DNA from: Ferrovibrio sp046297895
GTDB taxonomy: Bacteria > Pseudomonadota > Alphaproteobacteria > Ferrovibrionales > Ferrovibrionaceae
Length of the DNA stretch: 64,000 nucleotides
Assembly: GCF_046297895.1 (NCBI RefSeq)
Contig: NZ_JBKBHC010000006.1
Coordinates: forward strand, 248,001-312,000
Direction of reading: 5' to 3'
Below, one piece after another: positions 24,626-32,730 of this stretch (position 1 is the stretch's first letter; each line of letters begins with the position of its first letter). Position numbers and translations under genes: made by a program. Below the pieces are notes generated by a model. That model made no database searches. It was not told the origin of the DNA and was given only the letters and a program-made list of their open reading frames with translations.

Positions 24626-25044
24626 GGGGGGAGGCCCTGACGGGTTAGGGAAAGCAGGAAGTCGGCTTTGTGCCGGCGGCGCCAGGACTCAAGCCGCCAT
24701 TCGGCAAGGCCGGCGGAAAGCCGGCCCGGCGCGGGCAAAAAGACCCGGGCCGGCCGGCAGCCCGCGGCAGCCCGCAGACGGACCGGCAGGCTGCGGGTGA
24801 GGTATTCCGGCCCCTCATAGGCGGCGAGTCGCTCGGCATCCTCAGGCCGGCGCGGGGTGAACAGCAGGCCGTGCACGCGGCCGGCCGGGGCCGGGATCAG
24901 GAGAGGATAGCTGCGTCCCTGGGCAACCCTGCGTCGAAATCCGGCCAAGCTGGCTGGCCGGATCTGGCGCGGGCCGGGCCGATAGCCCAGAATCAGACGA
25001 CGGACATCCGGATCGCATAACGTGCCGTAAAAGAAATAGTCCAT
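24610..25044 (-). CDS. Gamma-glutamylcyclotransferase-like (AIG2/GGCT) protein
   Basis: The protein has 144 residues from ATG 25044. The fold-defining glycine loop is FFYGTLCDPDV (about 4-14) and the probable catalytic glutamate is in LAAYEGPEYLTR. Family members cyclise gamma-glutamyl compounds. The pairing with an ADP-ribose pyrophosphatase gene recurs in alphaproteobacteria. The C-terminus is short and Arg-rich. The region between this start and chrR carries an ECF-type promoter reading the other way. Confidence 0.8.
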   Translation of the reverse strand: MDYFFYGTLCDPDVRRLILGYRPGPRQIRPASLAGFRRRVAQGRSYPLLIPAPAGRVHGLLFTPRRPEDAERLAAYEGPEYLTRSLPVRLRAAAGCRPARVFLPAPGRLSAGLAEWRLESWRRRHKADFLLSLTRQGLPPCANR

Positions 25045-25072
25045 GGCCTGGCGGGTTGACGCGTCTGTGCAA

Positions 25073-25101
25073 TGATCCAAATTCGAGTCTGGTGCGTATC
25101 T
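25073..25101 (+). promoter_or_regulatory. Probable RpoE/ChrR-type (ECF sigma) promoter for the chrR operon
   Basis: TGATCC (25073-25078), 17 bases, GTATCT (25096-25101), 38 bases before chrR. The same element, TGATCC-N17-GTATCA, heads the phr operon at 32646-32674. A TGATC-type -35 is what I recall for RpoE of Rhodobacter. Two matching copies at the heads of two functionally linked operons make this convincing. Confidence 0.7.
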
Positions 25102-25138
25102 TACTTAGTAGTCCAGTGACGAGGACTTAGCAAAGATC

Positions 25139-25840
25139 ATGGTTGTGAACGACTTAACCGCCATACCTTCGGCAGATCAGGCGCCGACCCACCATATCCC
25201 GGCCGAGTTGCTTCTTGATTACGCCACCGGCTCGCTGGCCGAATCCTGGTCGCTCGTGGTTGCCTGTCATCTGTCCCTCTGCCCGCATTGCCGTACCGAA
25301 CTGGCGGCCATCGAGCGGGTTGCCGGTGCGATGCTGGACGACGTGCCGCCGCAATCCCTGAGGTCCTCCGGTTTTGCCGCCGTCGAGGCCCGCCTGGGTG
25401 AACAGGAAGCCGCCCCGGTCCGCAAGGCGGCAGCCGGCCGGCGGGGCGGCGGCATCCCGGCCCCCCTGCGCGAGTACCTGAAAGACGGGATCGACCGCAT
25501 CGACTGGCGCTGGAGCGGCGCCGGCCTGCATTCCTGGGCCTTGCCGGTACCTAAGGCGCGTGGCGGCATGGTGAGCCTGCTCAAGATCGCGCCGGGTGCA
25601 GCCATGCCGCTGCACACCCATCGCGGCGAGGAAATGACGCTGGTGCTGAGCGGCGGTTTCACCGACGAAGGCGGCGCCTTCACTCGCGGCGACGTCGAGA
25701 TCGCCGATGGCAATACTGAACACCGCCCGGTGGCGATGTCCGGCGGCCCCTGCATTTGCCTGGCCGTCACCGATGCGCCCCTGGATTTTCGCGGCTCCTT
25801 TGGCTGGGTGTTGAACCAATGGGCAAGGCTGTCCTCATAG
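25139..25840 (+). CDS. chrR: ChrR-family zinc anti-sigma factor with C-terminal cupin
   Basis: This 233-residue protein has the ChrR architecture. The N-terminal anti-sigma zinc site is H18/H19 in THHIP plus H44, C48 and C51 in CHLSLCPHC. The C-terminal cupin has H159, H161 and E165 in PLHTHRGEEM and H195 in NTEHRPV. In Rhodobacter, ChrR holds the ECF sigma factor RpoE inactive until singlet oxygen triggers its release. Unusually, no sigma gene precedes it: only 94 bases separate it from a divergent GGCT-like gene. It heads a four-gene operon from its own ECF-type promoter. Confidence 0.88.
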   Translation: MVVNDLTAIPSADQAPTHHIPAELLLDYATGSLAESWSLVVACHLSLCPHCRTELAAIERVAGAMLDDVPPQSLRSSGFAAVEARLGEQEAAPVRKAAAGRRGGGIPAPLREYLKDGIDRIDWRWSGAGLHSWALPVPKARGGMVSLLKIAPGAAMPLHTHRGEEMTLVLSGGFTDEGGAFTRGDVEIADGNTEHRPVAMSGGPCICLAVTDAPLDFRGSFGWVLNQWARLSS

Positions 25841-26451
25841 CGTCGCTGGCTGCAGCTATTGGATTCGGTACCGCGCATGCGGCCGAAGTCGAAACCCGCG
25901 ATTTTGAGGTCTTCCGTAATGGCGAGCGGATCGGCTATCACCGCGTCGACATCGTGCGCGACGCGGACCGCAGCGTGGTGAATGTCGACATCAACTTGCG
26001 TGTGACCTTTGGCCCCCTGACACTGTACCGCTATATCCATCAGTCCCGCGAGGAATGGCAGGGGGACCGTCTGGTCAGCCTGGTATCAAGCACAGATAAT
26101 GATGGCGATGAAGAAAAGCTGCGCGCCGTGGCTGAAGGTGATCGCCTGAAGGTGAGCGGCACCCGGTTCACCGGGATGCTCCCCGCAGACACCATGCCAA
26201 CCAGTTACTGGCGCAGCGACTTTGTGCGGCGAGCAACCATCATGGACAGCCAGAACGGCCGGGTGCTGGATTTGCAGGTGCGTCCGGAATCCTTCGAAAT
26301 GGCCAGTGCCGCACGCGATGAAATCCCCGCTCGGCGCTATCATCTGAGCGGTGATATCGATCTCACGCTATGGTATGACCGTGACGGCCGCTGGGTAAAA
26401 TCAGCCTTTAAGGCGACGGACGGTTCGCAGGTCGAGTATCGCCTGCGATGA
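25819..26451 (+). CDS. Exported DUF6134-like protein
   Basis: The ATG at 25819 gives 210 residues and overlaps chrR by 22 bases. A signal peptide (MGKAVLIASLAAAIGFGTAH then AAE) is followed by a beta-rich domain containing RDFEVFRNGERIGYHRVDI and ending LTLWYDRDGRWVKSAFKATD. Similar proteins have been grouped as DUF6134. Its role is unknown, but its place in a singlet-oxygen-type operon and its periplasmic location suggest work on the envelope or on lipids. Confidence 0.72.
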   Translation: MGKAVLIASLAAAIGFGTAHAAEVETRDFEVFRNGERIGYHRVDIVRDADRSVVNVDINLRVTFGPLTLYRYIHQSREEWQGDRLVSLVSSTDNDGDEEKLRAVAEGDRLKVSGTRFTGMLPADTMPTSYWRSDFVRRATIMDSQNGRVLDLQVRPESFEMASAARDEIPARRYHLSGDIDLTLWYDRDGRWVKSAFKATDGSQVEYRLR

Positions 26452-27209
26452 GCGCCCAGGGTATCGTCTGGATCACGGGTGCGGGGTCGGGCATAGGTCG
26501 GGCATTAACGATCCGCTATCTGCGCGCTGGTGCCATCGTGGCTGGTACATCGCGCCGCATCGATACGTTGGATAGCATTCCCGCCGAGGCTCGTGGTGCC
26601 GGTGGCAAATTCCATGCGCTGCCCGCTGATATGACCGATCTGGCAGCCGTGCGCGAAGTGGTGGCCCGCATCGAAAGCGAGATGGGACCGATCCGTCTGG
26701 CGGTGTTTAATGCCGGCACGCATATCCCATCACCGGGCAAGGCCTTCAAGGCCGATGTTGTACGTGCACTGCTGGAAAATAACGTGATGACCGTGGCCAA
26801 CGGACTCGAGACCGTGCTGCCGGCCATGCTGGCCCGACGCGGCGGACAGGTGGCCATCAATGCGTCTCTGGCCGGTTATGGCGGTCTGCCGCTGGCATCG
26901 GCCTATGGCGCCAGCAAGGCGGCCCTGATCAACATGGCGGAATCGCTGAGGCTCGATCTGGAAGGCAGCGGCGTGGCGGTGCGCCTGATTTCGCCAGGTT
27001 TCATCAAGACCCCGCTTACCGATCTCAACACCTTCCCGATGCCGTTCCTGATGCCGGTGGAAGCGGCGGCAGAGCGCCTGTGGCGCGGGCTTGATTTCGA
27101 GCGCGGCTTCGAAATCGCCTTTCCATGGCAGTTCGCCCTTATCTTGAAGATGCTGCGGCTGCTGCCCTATGCGGCGTATTTCCCTTTGGTGCGGAGATTT
27201 ACGCGATGA
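26448..27209 (+). CDS. Short-chain dehydrogenase/reductase
   Basis: This 253-residue SDR has nucleotide motif TGAGSGIGRA (about 10-19), FNAGTH (about 87-92), the catalytic serine region and YGASKAA (Tyr and Lys about 150-156). It oxidises or reduces an alcohol/carbonyl with NAD(P)H. An ATGA overlap couples it to both neighbours. SDR genes are part of RpoE-controlled clusters in Rhodobacter, and a membrane-lipid-derived substrate is plausible but unproven. Confidence 0.88.
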   Translation: MSAQGIVWITGAGSGIGRALTIRYLRAGAIVAGTSRRIDTLDSIPAEARGAGGKFHALPADMTDLAAVREVVARIESEMGPIRLAVFNAGTHIPSPGKAFKADVVRALLENNVMTVANGLETVLPAMLARRGGQVAINASLAGYGGLPLASAYGASKAALINMAESLRLDLEGSGVAVRLISPGFIKTPLTDLNTFPMPFLMPVEAAAERLWRGLDFERGFEIAFPWQFALILKMLRLLPYAAYFPLVRRFTR

Positions 27210-27652
27210 CGGCCGATCCCATCGGTGCGGGCCTCCAGCGCTATGCCGATTTCTTCGCTGGCCTGACCCCGCAGAGTCTGGACGGCCTGGAGGCGCTGGT
27301 CACCGAGGACGTGCACTTTCGCGACCCTTTCAACGACGTGAGCGGCCGGGCGATCATGAAACGGCTATTCGCCGACATGTTCCGGGATTGCAGCTACGTG
27401 AAGTTTCGCATCGACGGCGCGGTGCGCGAGGGCAATCAGGCTTTCCTGAAATGGACCTTCTTCTACACGCCGCGCCGGTTCGGCGGTCGACAGCCATGGC
27501 AGGCTGTCGGGGTCAGCGAGCTGCATTTCACGCCGGATGGCCGCGTGAAGGCGCATCTCGATCACTGGGATGCCGGCGGCCAGTTTTATGCCCACCTGCC
27601 TGTGGTCGGCGCACTGGTGCGTTTCGTGCGCAACCGGCTGCGGCACTCTTAA
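27206..27652 (+). CDS. NTF2-like/SnoaL-fold protein
   Basis: The protein has 148 residues from ATG 27206, overlapping the SDR stop. It matches the nuclear transport factor 2-like fold: LQRYADFFAGLTPQSLDGLE, then LVTEDVHFRDPFNDVSGRAI (about 30-49) and VKAHLDHWDAGGQFYAHLPV near the end. Such domains often act as small isomerases or lipid binders. It is the last gene of the chrR operon. Its TAA shares three bases with the stop of the convergent cfa gene (TTAA at 27649-27652). Confidence 0.82.
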   Translation: MTADPIGAGLQRYADFFAGLTPQSLDGLEALVTEDVHFRDPFNDVSGRAIMKRLFADMFRDCSYVKFRIDGAVREGNQAFLKWTFFYTPRRFGGRQPWQAVGVSELHFTPDGRVKAHLDHWDAGGQFYAHLPVVGALVRFVRNRLRHS

Positions 27653-29004
27653 AACGGCTTTTGAAACCCGTATTGCAGCACGTCTATGGTGCCGGCGTTG
27701 AAGCCGCCTTCGCAATAGGCGAGGTAGTAGCGCCACATGCGGCGGAAACGCTCGTCGAATGGCAGCCCATTGCCCTTCAGCTCGCTGATCTTTGGCCAGG
27801 CGGTTTCGAAACTGCGGTGCCACTCGTTCAGCGTGCGGGCATAGTCGCGGCCGAAGCTGAAGGTGTCGACGATATCGAGTCCTGCATCGTCCGCCTGCCG
27901 CAGAATGGTGCCGGGCGACAGCAGCATGCCGCCAGGAAAGATATAGGCCTGAATGAAATCCATCGTGCCGCGATAGTCCTCGAAATACTTATCGGCGATG
28001 ACGATGGCCTGTATGCCGGCACGGCCTCCCGGGTTCAGGCGATCGCGTAGCTGGCCGAAATAGCGTGGCCAGTATTTCTCGCCCACGGCCTCGATCATCT
28101 CGATGGAGGCCACCGCATCGTATTGATCGGTCAAGTCTCGATAGTCGCGCAATTCGATGCGTACGCGCTCATTCAGGCCTTCCTGTTGCACGCGGCGGCA
28201 GGCATGGTCATGCTGCTCGCGGCTGATCGTCACGGCATGCACGCGCGCACCGTATTCCTTTGCCGCCAGGCAGGCAAACCCGCCCCAGCCGCAGCCGATC
28301 TCAAGCACGCGCTGATCGGGCTGCAGACGCAGGACCTCGCCGGCCAGCCGGCGGTATTTGTTCAGTTGCGCCTCTGCCAGGCTCTCGTCGCCTTGCCGCC
28401 ACAGGGCTGAGGAGTAGGTCATCGAGGGGTCGAGCCACAGGCGGTAGAAGTCATTGCCCAGATCGTAGTGATAGGCGATGTTGCGCCGGCTGCCACGCCT
28501 GGAATTGGCGGCGAAGGCGAATCCGATCCGTCGCAGGGTGCGCAGCCAGGGCTTGCCCATCAGGGTGGAGTCGAGATCGCTGTTCAGGCAAGCCCATTCG
28601 GTCAGCGCCGCCAGGTCATCGCAGTCGAAGTCATTGTCAATATAGGCCTGACCCACCGCCAGGTTGCCACCCAGCAGCAGGCGCTTGGCAAAGCGGTGAT
28701 GGCGGATATGCAGCGTTGCAGCCGGGCCAGGCTCATGACCCTGCGCCATCAGCGCGCGACCGTCGGGCAGCGTGATCGTGATGCTGCCATGGCTGACCCG
28801 CGTCGCCAGGGACAGCATCAGCCGCGTCCAGCGCGGTACGCGCGGCAGCCGCAGGGCATCCTGGGTCGTACGCAGCAGCGTGACATGGCCCGTCTGGCGC
28901 GGTTCGGTGCGATGCAGATGGGCGATGGCGTCGACGGCCGCATCCACCGCTGCTTCCGCGGCGCGGTTCAGCGCGGTCTGCCGTTCGGCGTAGGCTTCGC
29001 TCAT
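27649..29004 (-). CDS. cfa: Cyclopropane-fatty-acyl-phospholipid synthase family methyltransferase
   Basis: The protein has 451 residues from ATG 29004 (GGGAG upstream). The N-terminal lipid-binding part is followed by NIAYHYDLGNDFYRLWLDPS, the SAM motif VLEIGCGWGGFA near residue 240, and IEMIEAVGEKYWPRYF with the active region. It methylates unsaturated acyl chains of phospholipids at the membrane. In the RpoE regulon of Rhodobacter, CFA-family enzymes modify membrane lipids under singlet oxygen. Here it is the last gene after phr, FAD oxidoreductase and DUF1365, so it may act with them on the same acyl chain. Confidence 0.9.
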   Translation of the reverse strand: MSEAYAERQTALNRAAEAAVDAAVDAIAHLHRTEPRQTGHVTLLRTTQDALRLPRVPRWTRLMLSLATRVSHGSITITLPDGRALMAQGHEPGPAATLHIRHHRFAKRLLLGGNLAVGQAYIDNDFDCDDLAALTEWACLNSDLDSTLMGKPWLRTLRRIGFAFAANSRRGSRRNIAYHYDLGNDFYRLWLDPSMTYSSALWRQGDESLAEAQLNKYRRLAGEVLRLQPDQRVLEIGCGWGGFACLAAKEYGARVHAVTISREQHDHACRRVQQEGLNERVRIELRDYRDLTDQYDAVASIEMIEAVGEKYWPRYFGQLRDRLNPGGRAGIQAIVIADKYFEDYRGTMDFIQAYIFPGGMLLSPGTILRQADDAGLDIVDTFSFGRDYARTLNEWHRSFETAWPKISELKGNGLPFDERFRRMWRYYLAYCEGGFNAGTIDVLQYGFQKPF

Positions 29005-29026
29005 TCGACGGGCTCCCTGGTCTTTC

Positions 29027-29812
29027 TCAGTCTTTGCTCTTGCCGGCGGATACCGCCTCATGTGGCGGCGCGGTCCAGCGGAAGAAGGCTGCGCCCTTGC
29101 GCCAGAGCTGCAGCGCCTCCCAATGAATCCCGGCCATGACTTTTACGGTCATCAGCGGATGGCGGATGAAAGCCTTCAACAGACTGTGATCGCTGACATC
29201 CTCGCGGCGGCCGCTCTGGGTGGCGATCATCTGAAGTGCCCCGCCGCGGCCGAACTGGCGGATCGCAATGCCGACCTTTTCGCCCGGCGGCAGGATGCGG
29301 AAGCGGTATTCGCCCTCCAGAGGCAGGAAGGGGGAGACGTGGAAGCGCTTGGCGACGCTTTGATCCACGAGCTTGCCGCTGTTGCCTCCGGCCGGTACGC
29401 CGATCAGGTAGGCGTGCTGGTCGCCGAAGGTGTTCTTCACTTCATACAGCGTGGCGCGCAGCCGACCCTGGGAGTCATGGCAGAAGAACACACTGAGCGG
29501 ATTGAACACATAGCCAAGCAGACGCGGGAAGCAGAAGATGCGGATGCTTGCCCCGGCCTCCGACAGGCCTTGCTCGGCCAGCGCCGCCTCCACCCAGGGC
29601 CGCAGCGGCGTGCCGTCGCGCGGGCCATGGTCGCGGTCATGGAAGCTCATGAGGGCGAAGCGGTTGTGGCCGAACAGGCGCAAGTCGCGATCCAGATCGT
29701 CAAGCCGGTCGATATCGAGCAGCAAAGAGAAGACCCGGTACTCGAATTTGTGCCGGAACGGCAACAGCCGTTCATGCATCACACGGCACCAGTACAGGTC
29801 TGCGCCAATCAC
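29027..29812 (-). CDS. DUF1365 family protein
   Basis: The GTG start at 29812 overlaps the stop of the FAD oxidoreductase gene (GTGA) and gives 261 residues; a longer open frame upstream is a shadow. Conserved DUF1365 features are LYWCRVMHERLLPFRHKFEY (about 5-24), FCFPRLLGYVFNPLSVFFCH (about 92-111) and EVKNTFGDQHAYL. The biochemical role is not settled in the family; it is nearly always found beside the FAD oxidoreductase and CFA-type genes and is linked to modified fatty acids. An operon with those partners supports that here. Confidence 0.85.
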   Translation of the reverse strand: MIGADLYWCRVMHERLLPFRHKFEYRVFSLLLDIDRLDDLDRDLRLFGHNRFALMSFHDRDHGPRDGTPLRPWVEAALAEQGLSEAGASIRIFCFPRLLGYVFNPLSVFFCHDSQGRLRATLYEVKNTFGDQHAYLIGVPAGGNSGKLVDQSVAKRFHVSPFLPLEGEYRFRILPPGEKVGIAIRQFGRGGALQMIATQSGRREDVSDHSLLKAFIRHPLMTVKVMAGIHWEALQLWRKGAAFFRWTAPPHEAVSAGKSKD

Positions 29813-31143
29813 GCGACGCGCTCCAGCGGTCTGTCGCTCATCGCCTCGAAGGGCAGATCGGCGCCCAGTTGTTTCGCCACGTTCAGTCCGGCGCTGAAAC
29901 CGTCCTCGTGGAAACCGTACCGGCACCATGCACCGCAGAACCACAGGCGATCCTTGCCCTGGATTTCGCCGAGCCGTGCCTGGGCGGCAACCGCTGCGGC
30001 ATCGAACAAGGGATGCTCGTAGTCGAAGGTGGCGAACACCCGGTCCGGGCGCGGCGGCTTCAGCGGGTTCATGGTCACAAACAGGGGGCGGCGTTCATCC
30101 AGCGACTGCAGTCGGTTCATCCAGTAGGTAAGACCGACGCGGCGATGCAGGTCGCGGCGCGGTTCGGAGAGGTAGTTCCAGCTGGCCCAGACCGAATGCC
30201 GCACCGGCATCAGGCCGGTATCGCGGTGCAGCACGGCGCGGTTGGCCTGGAAACGGAAGCAGCCGAGGATCTCCCGTTCGGCCGGGGCGGCATGATGGCC
30301 CAGCAGGCGCAGGGCCTGGTCGCCGTGGCAGGCGAGCACCACCTGGTCGAAGCTTTCGGCATGGGCGTGGCCGGCGACCATGACGGCAGCGCCCTGGCGG
30401 ATCACGGCCTGCACCGGCCGGTTGAGATGCAGCGTGATCCTGGCGTCATCAAGCAGGCGACGCACATATTCGCGGCTGCCGCCCTGCACGGTGTACCATT
30501 GCGGACGCTCGTCGATGCTGAGCAATCCGTGATTCTTGAAGAACCGCGCGAAAGTCTCGGCGGGAAAGGCCTGCATCTCGGCCAGCGGGGCCGACCAGAT
30601 CGCTGCGCCCATGGGCAGCAGGTAGTCCAGCATGAAGCCTTCGCCATAGCGGCCGGTGGCGAGATATTCGCCCAGGCTGAGGCCAGCCATACGGCCGGCC
30701 TCCAGGTCGGCGACAGCGGCGCGGTTGAAGCGCAGGATGTCGCGCCACATGCCGTGGAAGCGCGGACTGAGCAGGTTGCGCTTCTGCGCGAACAGGGTGG
30801 CGATGCTGCTGCCGCTCCATTCGAGCTGACCCGGGCGGTGCTGGTCGCCGACGCTGACGGCGAACGACATGTCGCTCTTGATTGCGGGAACCTTCAGATG
30901 CTCGAACAGGCGCGTGAGGTTCGGATAGTTCCAGTCGTTGAAGACGATAAAGCCGGTGTCGACTGCCATCGGCACGCCGTCGTAATCCACTTCCACCGTA
31001 TTGCTGTGGCCGCCGGGATAGGCGTTGGCCTCGAAGACGGTGACATCATGCCTGCGCGACAGGGCCCAGGCCGCGCCCAGTCCGGCGATGCCGGCGCCGA
31101 TCACGGCAATGCGTTGCCGCCGGATGCTTCCGTCCCTGTTCAT
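29809..31143 (-). CDS. FAD-dependent amine oxidase-like oxidoreductase
   Basis: This 444-residue flavoprotein has an N-terminal Rossmann motif IAVIGAGIAGLGAAWAL (about 12-28) and the amine-oxidase signature ANAYPGGHSNTVEVDYDG. The C-terminal FAD-contact region is WFCGAWCRYGFHEDGFSAGL (about 404-423). It belongs to the group partnered with DUF1365 and CFA-type genes, which is linked to unusual fatty acid (cyclopropane/furan) formation; an acyl-chain dehydrogenase role is inferred. It overlaps the photolyase gene (ATGA) and the DUF1365 gene (GTGA). Confidence 0.88.
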   Translation of the reverse strand: MNRDGSIRRQRIAVIGAGIAGLGAAWALSRRHDVTVFEANAYPGGHSNTVEVDYDGVPMAVDTGFIVFNDWNYPNLTRLFEHLKVPAIKSDMSFAVSVGDQHRPGQLEWSGSSIATLFAQKRNLLSPRFHGMWRDILRFNRAAVADLEAGRMAGLSLGEYLATGRYGEGFMLDYLLPMGAAIWSAPLAEMQAFPAETFARFFKNHGLLSIDERPQWYTVQGGSREYVRRLLDDARITLHLNRPVQAVIRQGAAVMVAGHAHAESFDQVVLACHGDQALRLLGHHAAPAEREILGCFRFQANRAVLHRDTGLMPVRHSVWASWNYLSEPRRDLHRRVGLTYWMNRLQSLDERRPLFVTMNPLKPPRPDRVFATFDYEHPLFDAAAVAAQARLGEIQGKDRLWFCGAWCRYGFHEDGFSAGLNVAKQLGADLPFEAMSDRPLERVA

Positions 31144-32618
31144 GCAGCCCCCGCTGTCCTGGCGTCATCATTGCGTAATTGCGCGAAGGCTGCCAGTGCC
31201 GCCTTGCGCGCGATATCGTGATCGACCAGCGGTTGCGGGTAATCCTGCCCAAGGCGCAGGCCGGCCTCGCGCAGCACGGCCGCCGGCGCCAGCCAGGGCT
31301 TGTGGATGTATCTGTCGGGCAGGTGCGCCAGTTCGGGCAGCCAGCGGCGCACATAGCTGCCATCGGGATCGAATTTCTCACCCTGCAGGATCGGATTGAA
31401 GATGCGGAAATACGGCGCGGCATCGGCGCCCGAACCGGCCACCCACTGCCAGCTCGCCGCGTTGTTGGCCAGGTCGGCATCCACCAGCGTGTCCCAGAAC
31501 CAGGCCTGGCCGTGGCGCCAGTGCTGGCGCAGATGCTTGACCAGGAACGAGGCCGCGATCATGCGGACGCGGTTGTGCATCCAACCGGTTTGCCACAGCT
31601 CACGCATGCCGGCATCCACGATGGGATAGCCGGTTCGCCCCTTCTGCCAGCGACGCAGCAGCTCGGCATCGTCCTGCCAGGGGAAGGCGTCGAAATCGGC
31701 GCGGAAGTTGCGCTCGGGCAGATCGGGAAAATGGAACAGTAGATGATGCGAGAATTCACGCCAGCCGATCTCGCTCAGGTATTTTTCGGCGTTGCGTGCC
31801 GCCGCGCCATTCTGCCCGGCGGCCATCTGCACGGCCTGCCAGACCTGGCGCGGACCGATCTCGCCAAAATGCAGATGCGGCGAGAGACGCGAGGTCAGCG
31901 CGCGGTCGGGCCGGTCGCGGCCATCGGCATAGCCCTGCAATGCACGGTCGAGAAAATCCTGCAGCCGTTCCGCCGCGCCGGCCTCGCCCGGCTGCCAGGT
32001 CGCGCGCAGCCCGCCGGCCCAGTCGGGCCTGGTCGGTCGCAATTGCCAGTCGTCGAGCCGCTCGCCGGCCACCGCGCCGGCATATCGGCTCAGGCTGTGT
32101 GGCGCACGCAGCGGCGCGGCGGGCGCGGGCAGGGCCCGGCAGGCGCGCCAGAACGGCGAATAGACCTTGAACCAGCCGCCGCTCTGCGTCTTCACCTTCC
32201 AGGGCTCGAACAGCAGCGATGCATTGAAGGTCTCGACCGCGATGCCCGCATCCTTCAGCGCCGCCTTCAGCGTGCTGTCGCGCGCCACGGCCGCCGGCTC
32301 GTAGCAGCGGTTCCAGCACACCGCCGCCGCCCCGGTCTCGCGCACCAGCGCGGGCAGGATTGCGGCCGGGTCGCCGCGCCGCAGCACCAGATCCAGGCCG
32401 CGGCGGTGCAGGTCGGCCGCCAGCGCGCTGAGCGAGTGATGCAGCCACCACAGGCTGGCGCCGCCCGGCTGCCACGCCGCTTGCGCCGTATCGAGGATGT
32501 AGAGGGCGATCACCGGGCGGCCGCTCGCCGCCGCCGCAATCAGCGCGGCGTTGTCGTTCAGGCGCAGATCCTGGCGGAACCAGAGGATGACTGGGGAGGA
32601 AGAAGCCGAATCTGCCAT
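31140..32618 (-). CDS. phr: Deoxyribodipyrimidine photolyase (cryptochrome/photolyase family)
   Basis: This 492-residue protein begins VILWFRQDLRLNDNAALIAA, the antenna-binding domain start. The FAD and DNA-contact region has PIVDAGMRELWQTGWMHNRV, RMIAASFLVKHL and the class I motif DTLVDADLANNAASWQWVAG. It uses blue light to split UV-made pyrimidine dimers. It is the first gene of a four-gene operon headed by an ECF-type promoter, matching phrA control by RpoE in Rhodobacter. Confidence 0.93.
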   Translation of the reverse strand: MADSASSSPVILWFRQDLRLNDNAALIAAAASGRPVIALYILDTAQAAWQPGGASLWWLHHSLSALAADLHRRGLDLVLRRGDPAAILPALVRETGAAAVCWNRCYEPAAVARDSTLKAALKDAGIAVETFNASLLFEPWKVKTQSGGWFKVYSPFWRACRALPAPAAPLRAPHSLSRYAGAVAGERLDDWQLRPTRPDWAGGLRATWQPGEAGAAERLQDFLDRALQGYADGRDRPDRALTSRLSPHLHFGEIGPRQVWQAVQMAAGQNGAAARNAEKYLSEIGWREFSHHLLFHFPDLPERNFRADFDAFPWQDDAELLRRWQKGRTGYPIVDAGMRELWQTGWMHNRVRMIAASFLVKHLRQHWRHGQAWFWDTLVDADLANNAASWQWVAGSGADAAPYFRIFNPILQGEKFDPDGSYVRRWLPELAHLPDRYIHKPWLAPAAVLREAGLRLGQDYPQPLVDHDIARKAALAAFAQLRNDDARTAGAA

Positions 32619-32645
32619 GCCGACGCCGTATCAGTGTTCGCCTTT

Positions 32646-32674
32646 TGATACGCAGGCCGTGGTCCGCCGGATCA
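32646..32674 (-). promoter_or_regulatory. Probable RpoE/ChrR-type (ECF sigma) promoter for the phr operon
   Basis: On the minus strand: TGATCC (32674-32669), 17 bases, GTATCA (32651-32646), 27 bases before the phr start. It matches the chrR promoter in both elements and in spacing. Confidence 0.7.
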
Positions 32675-32730
32675 CTCCGGCGCGGCATTTTTTCCGATAT
32701 CAGGCGGCCAGATGGCAGGTGGGGCGGAAC

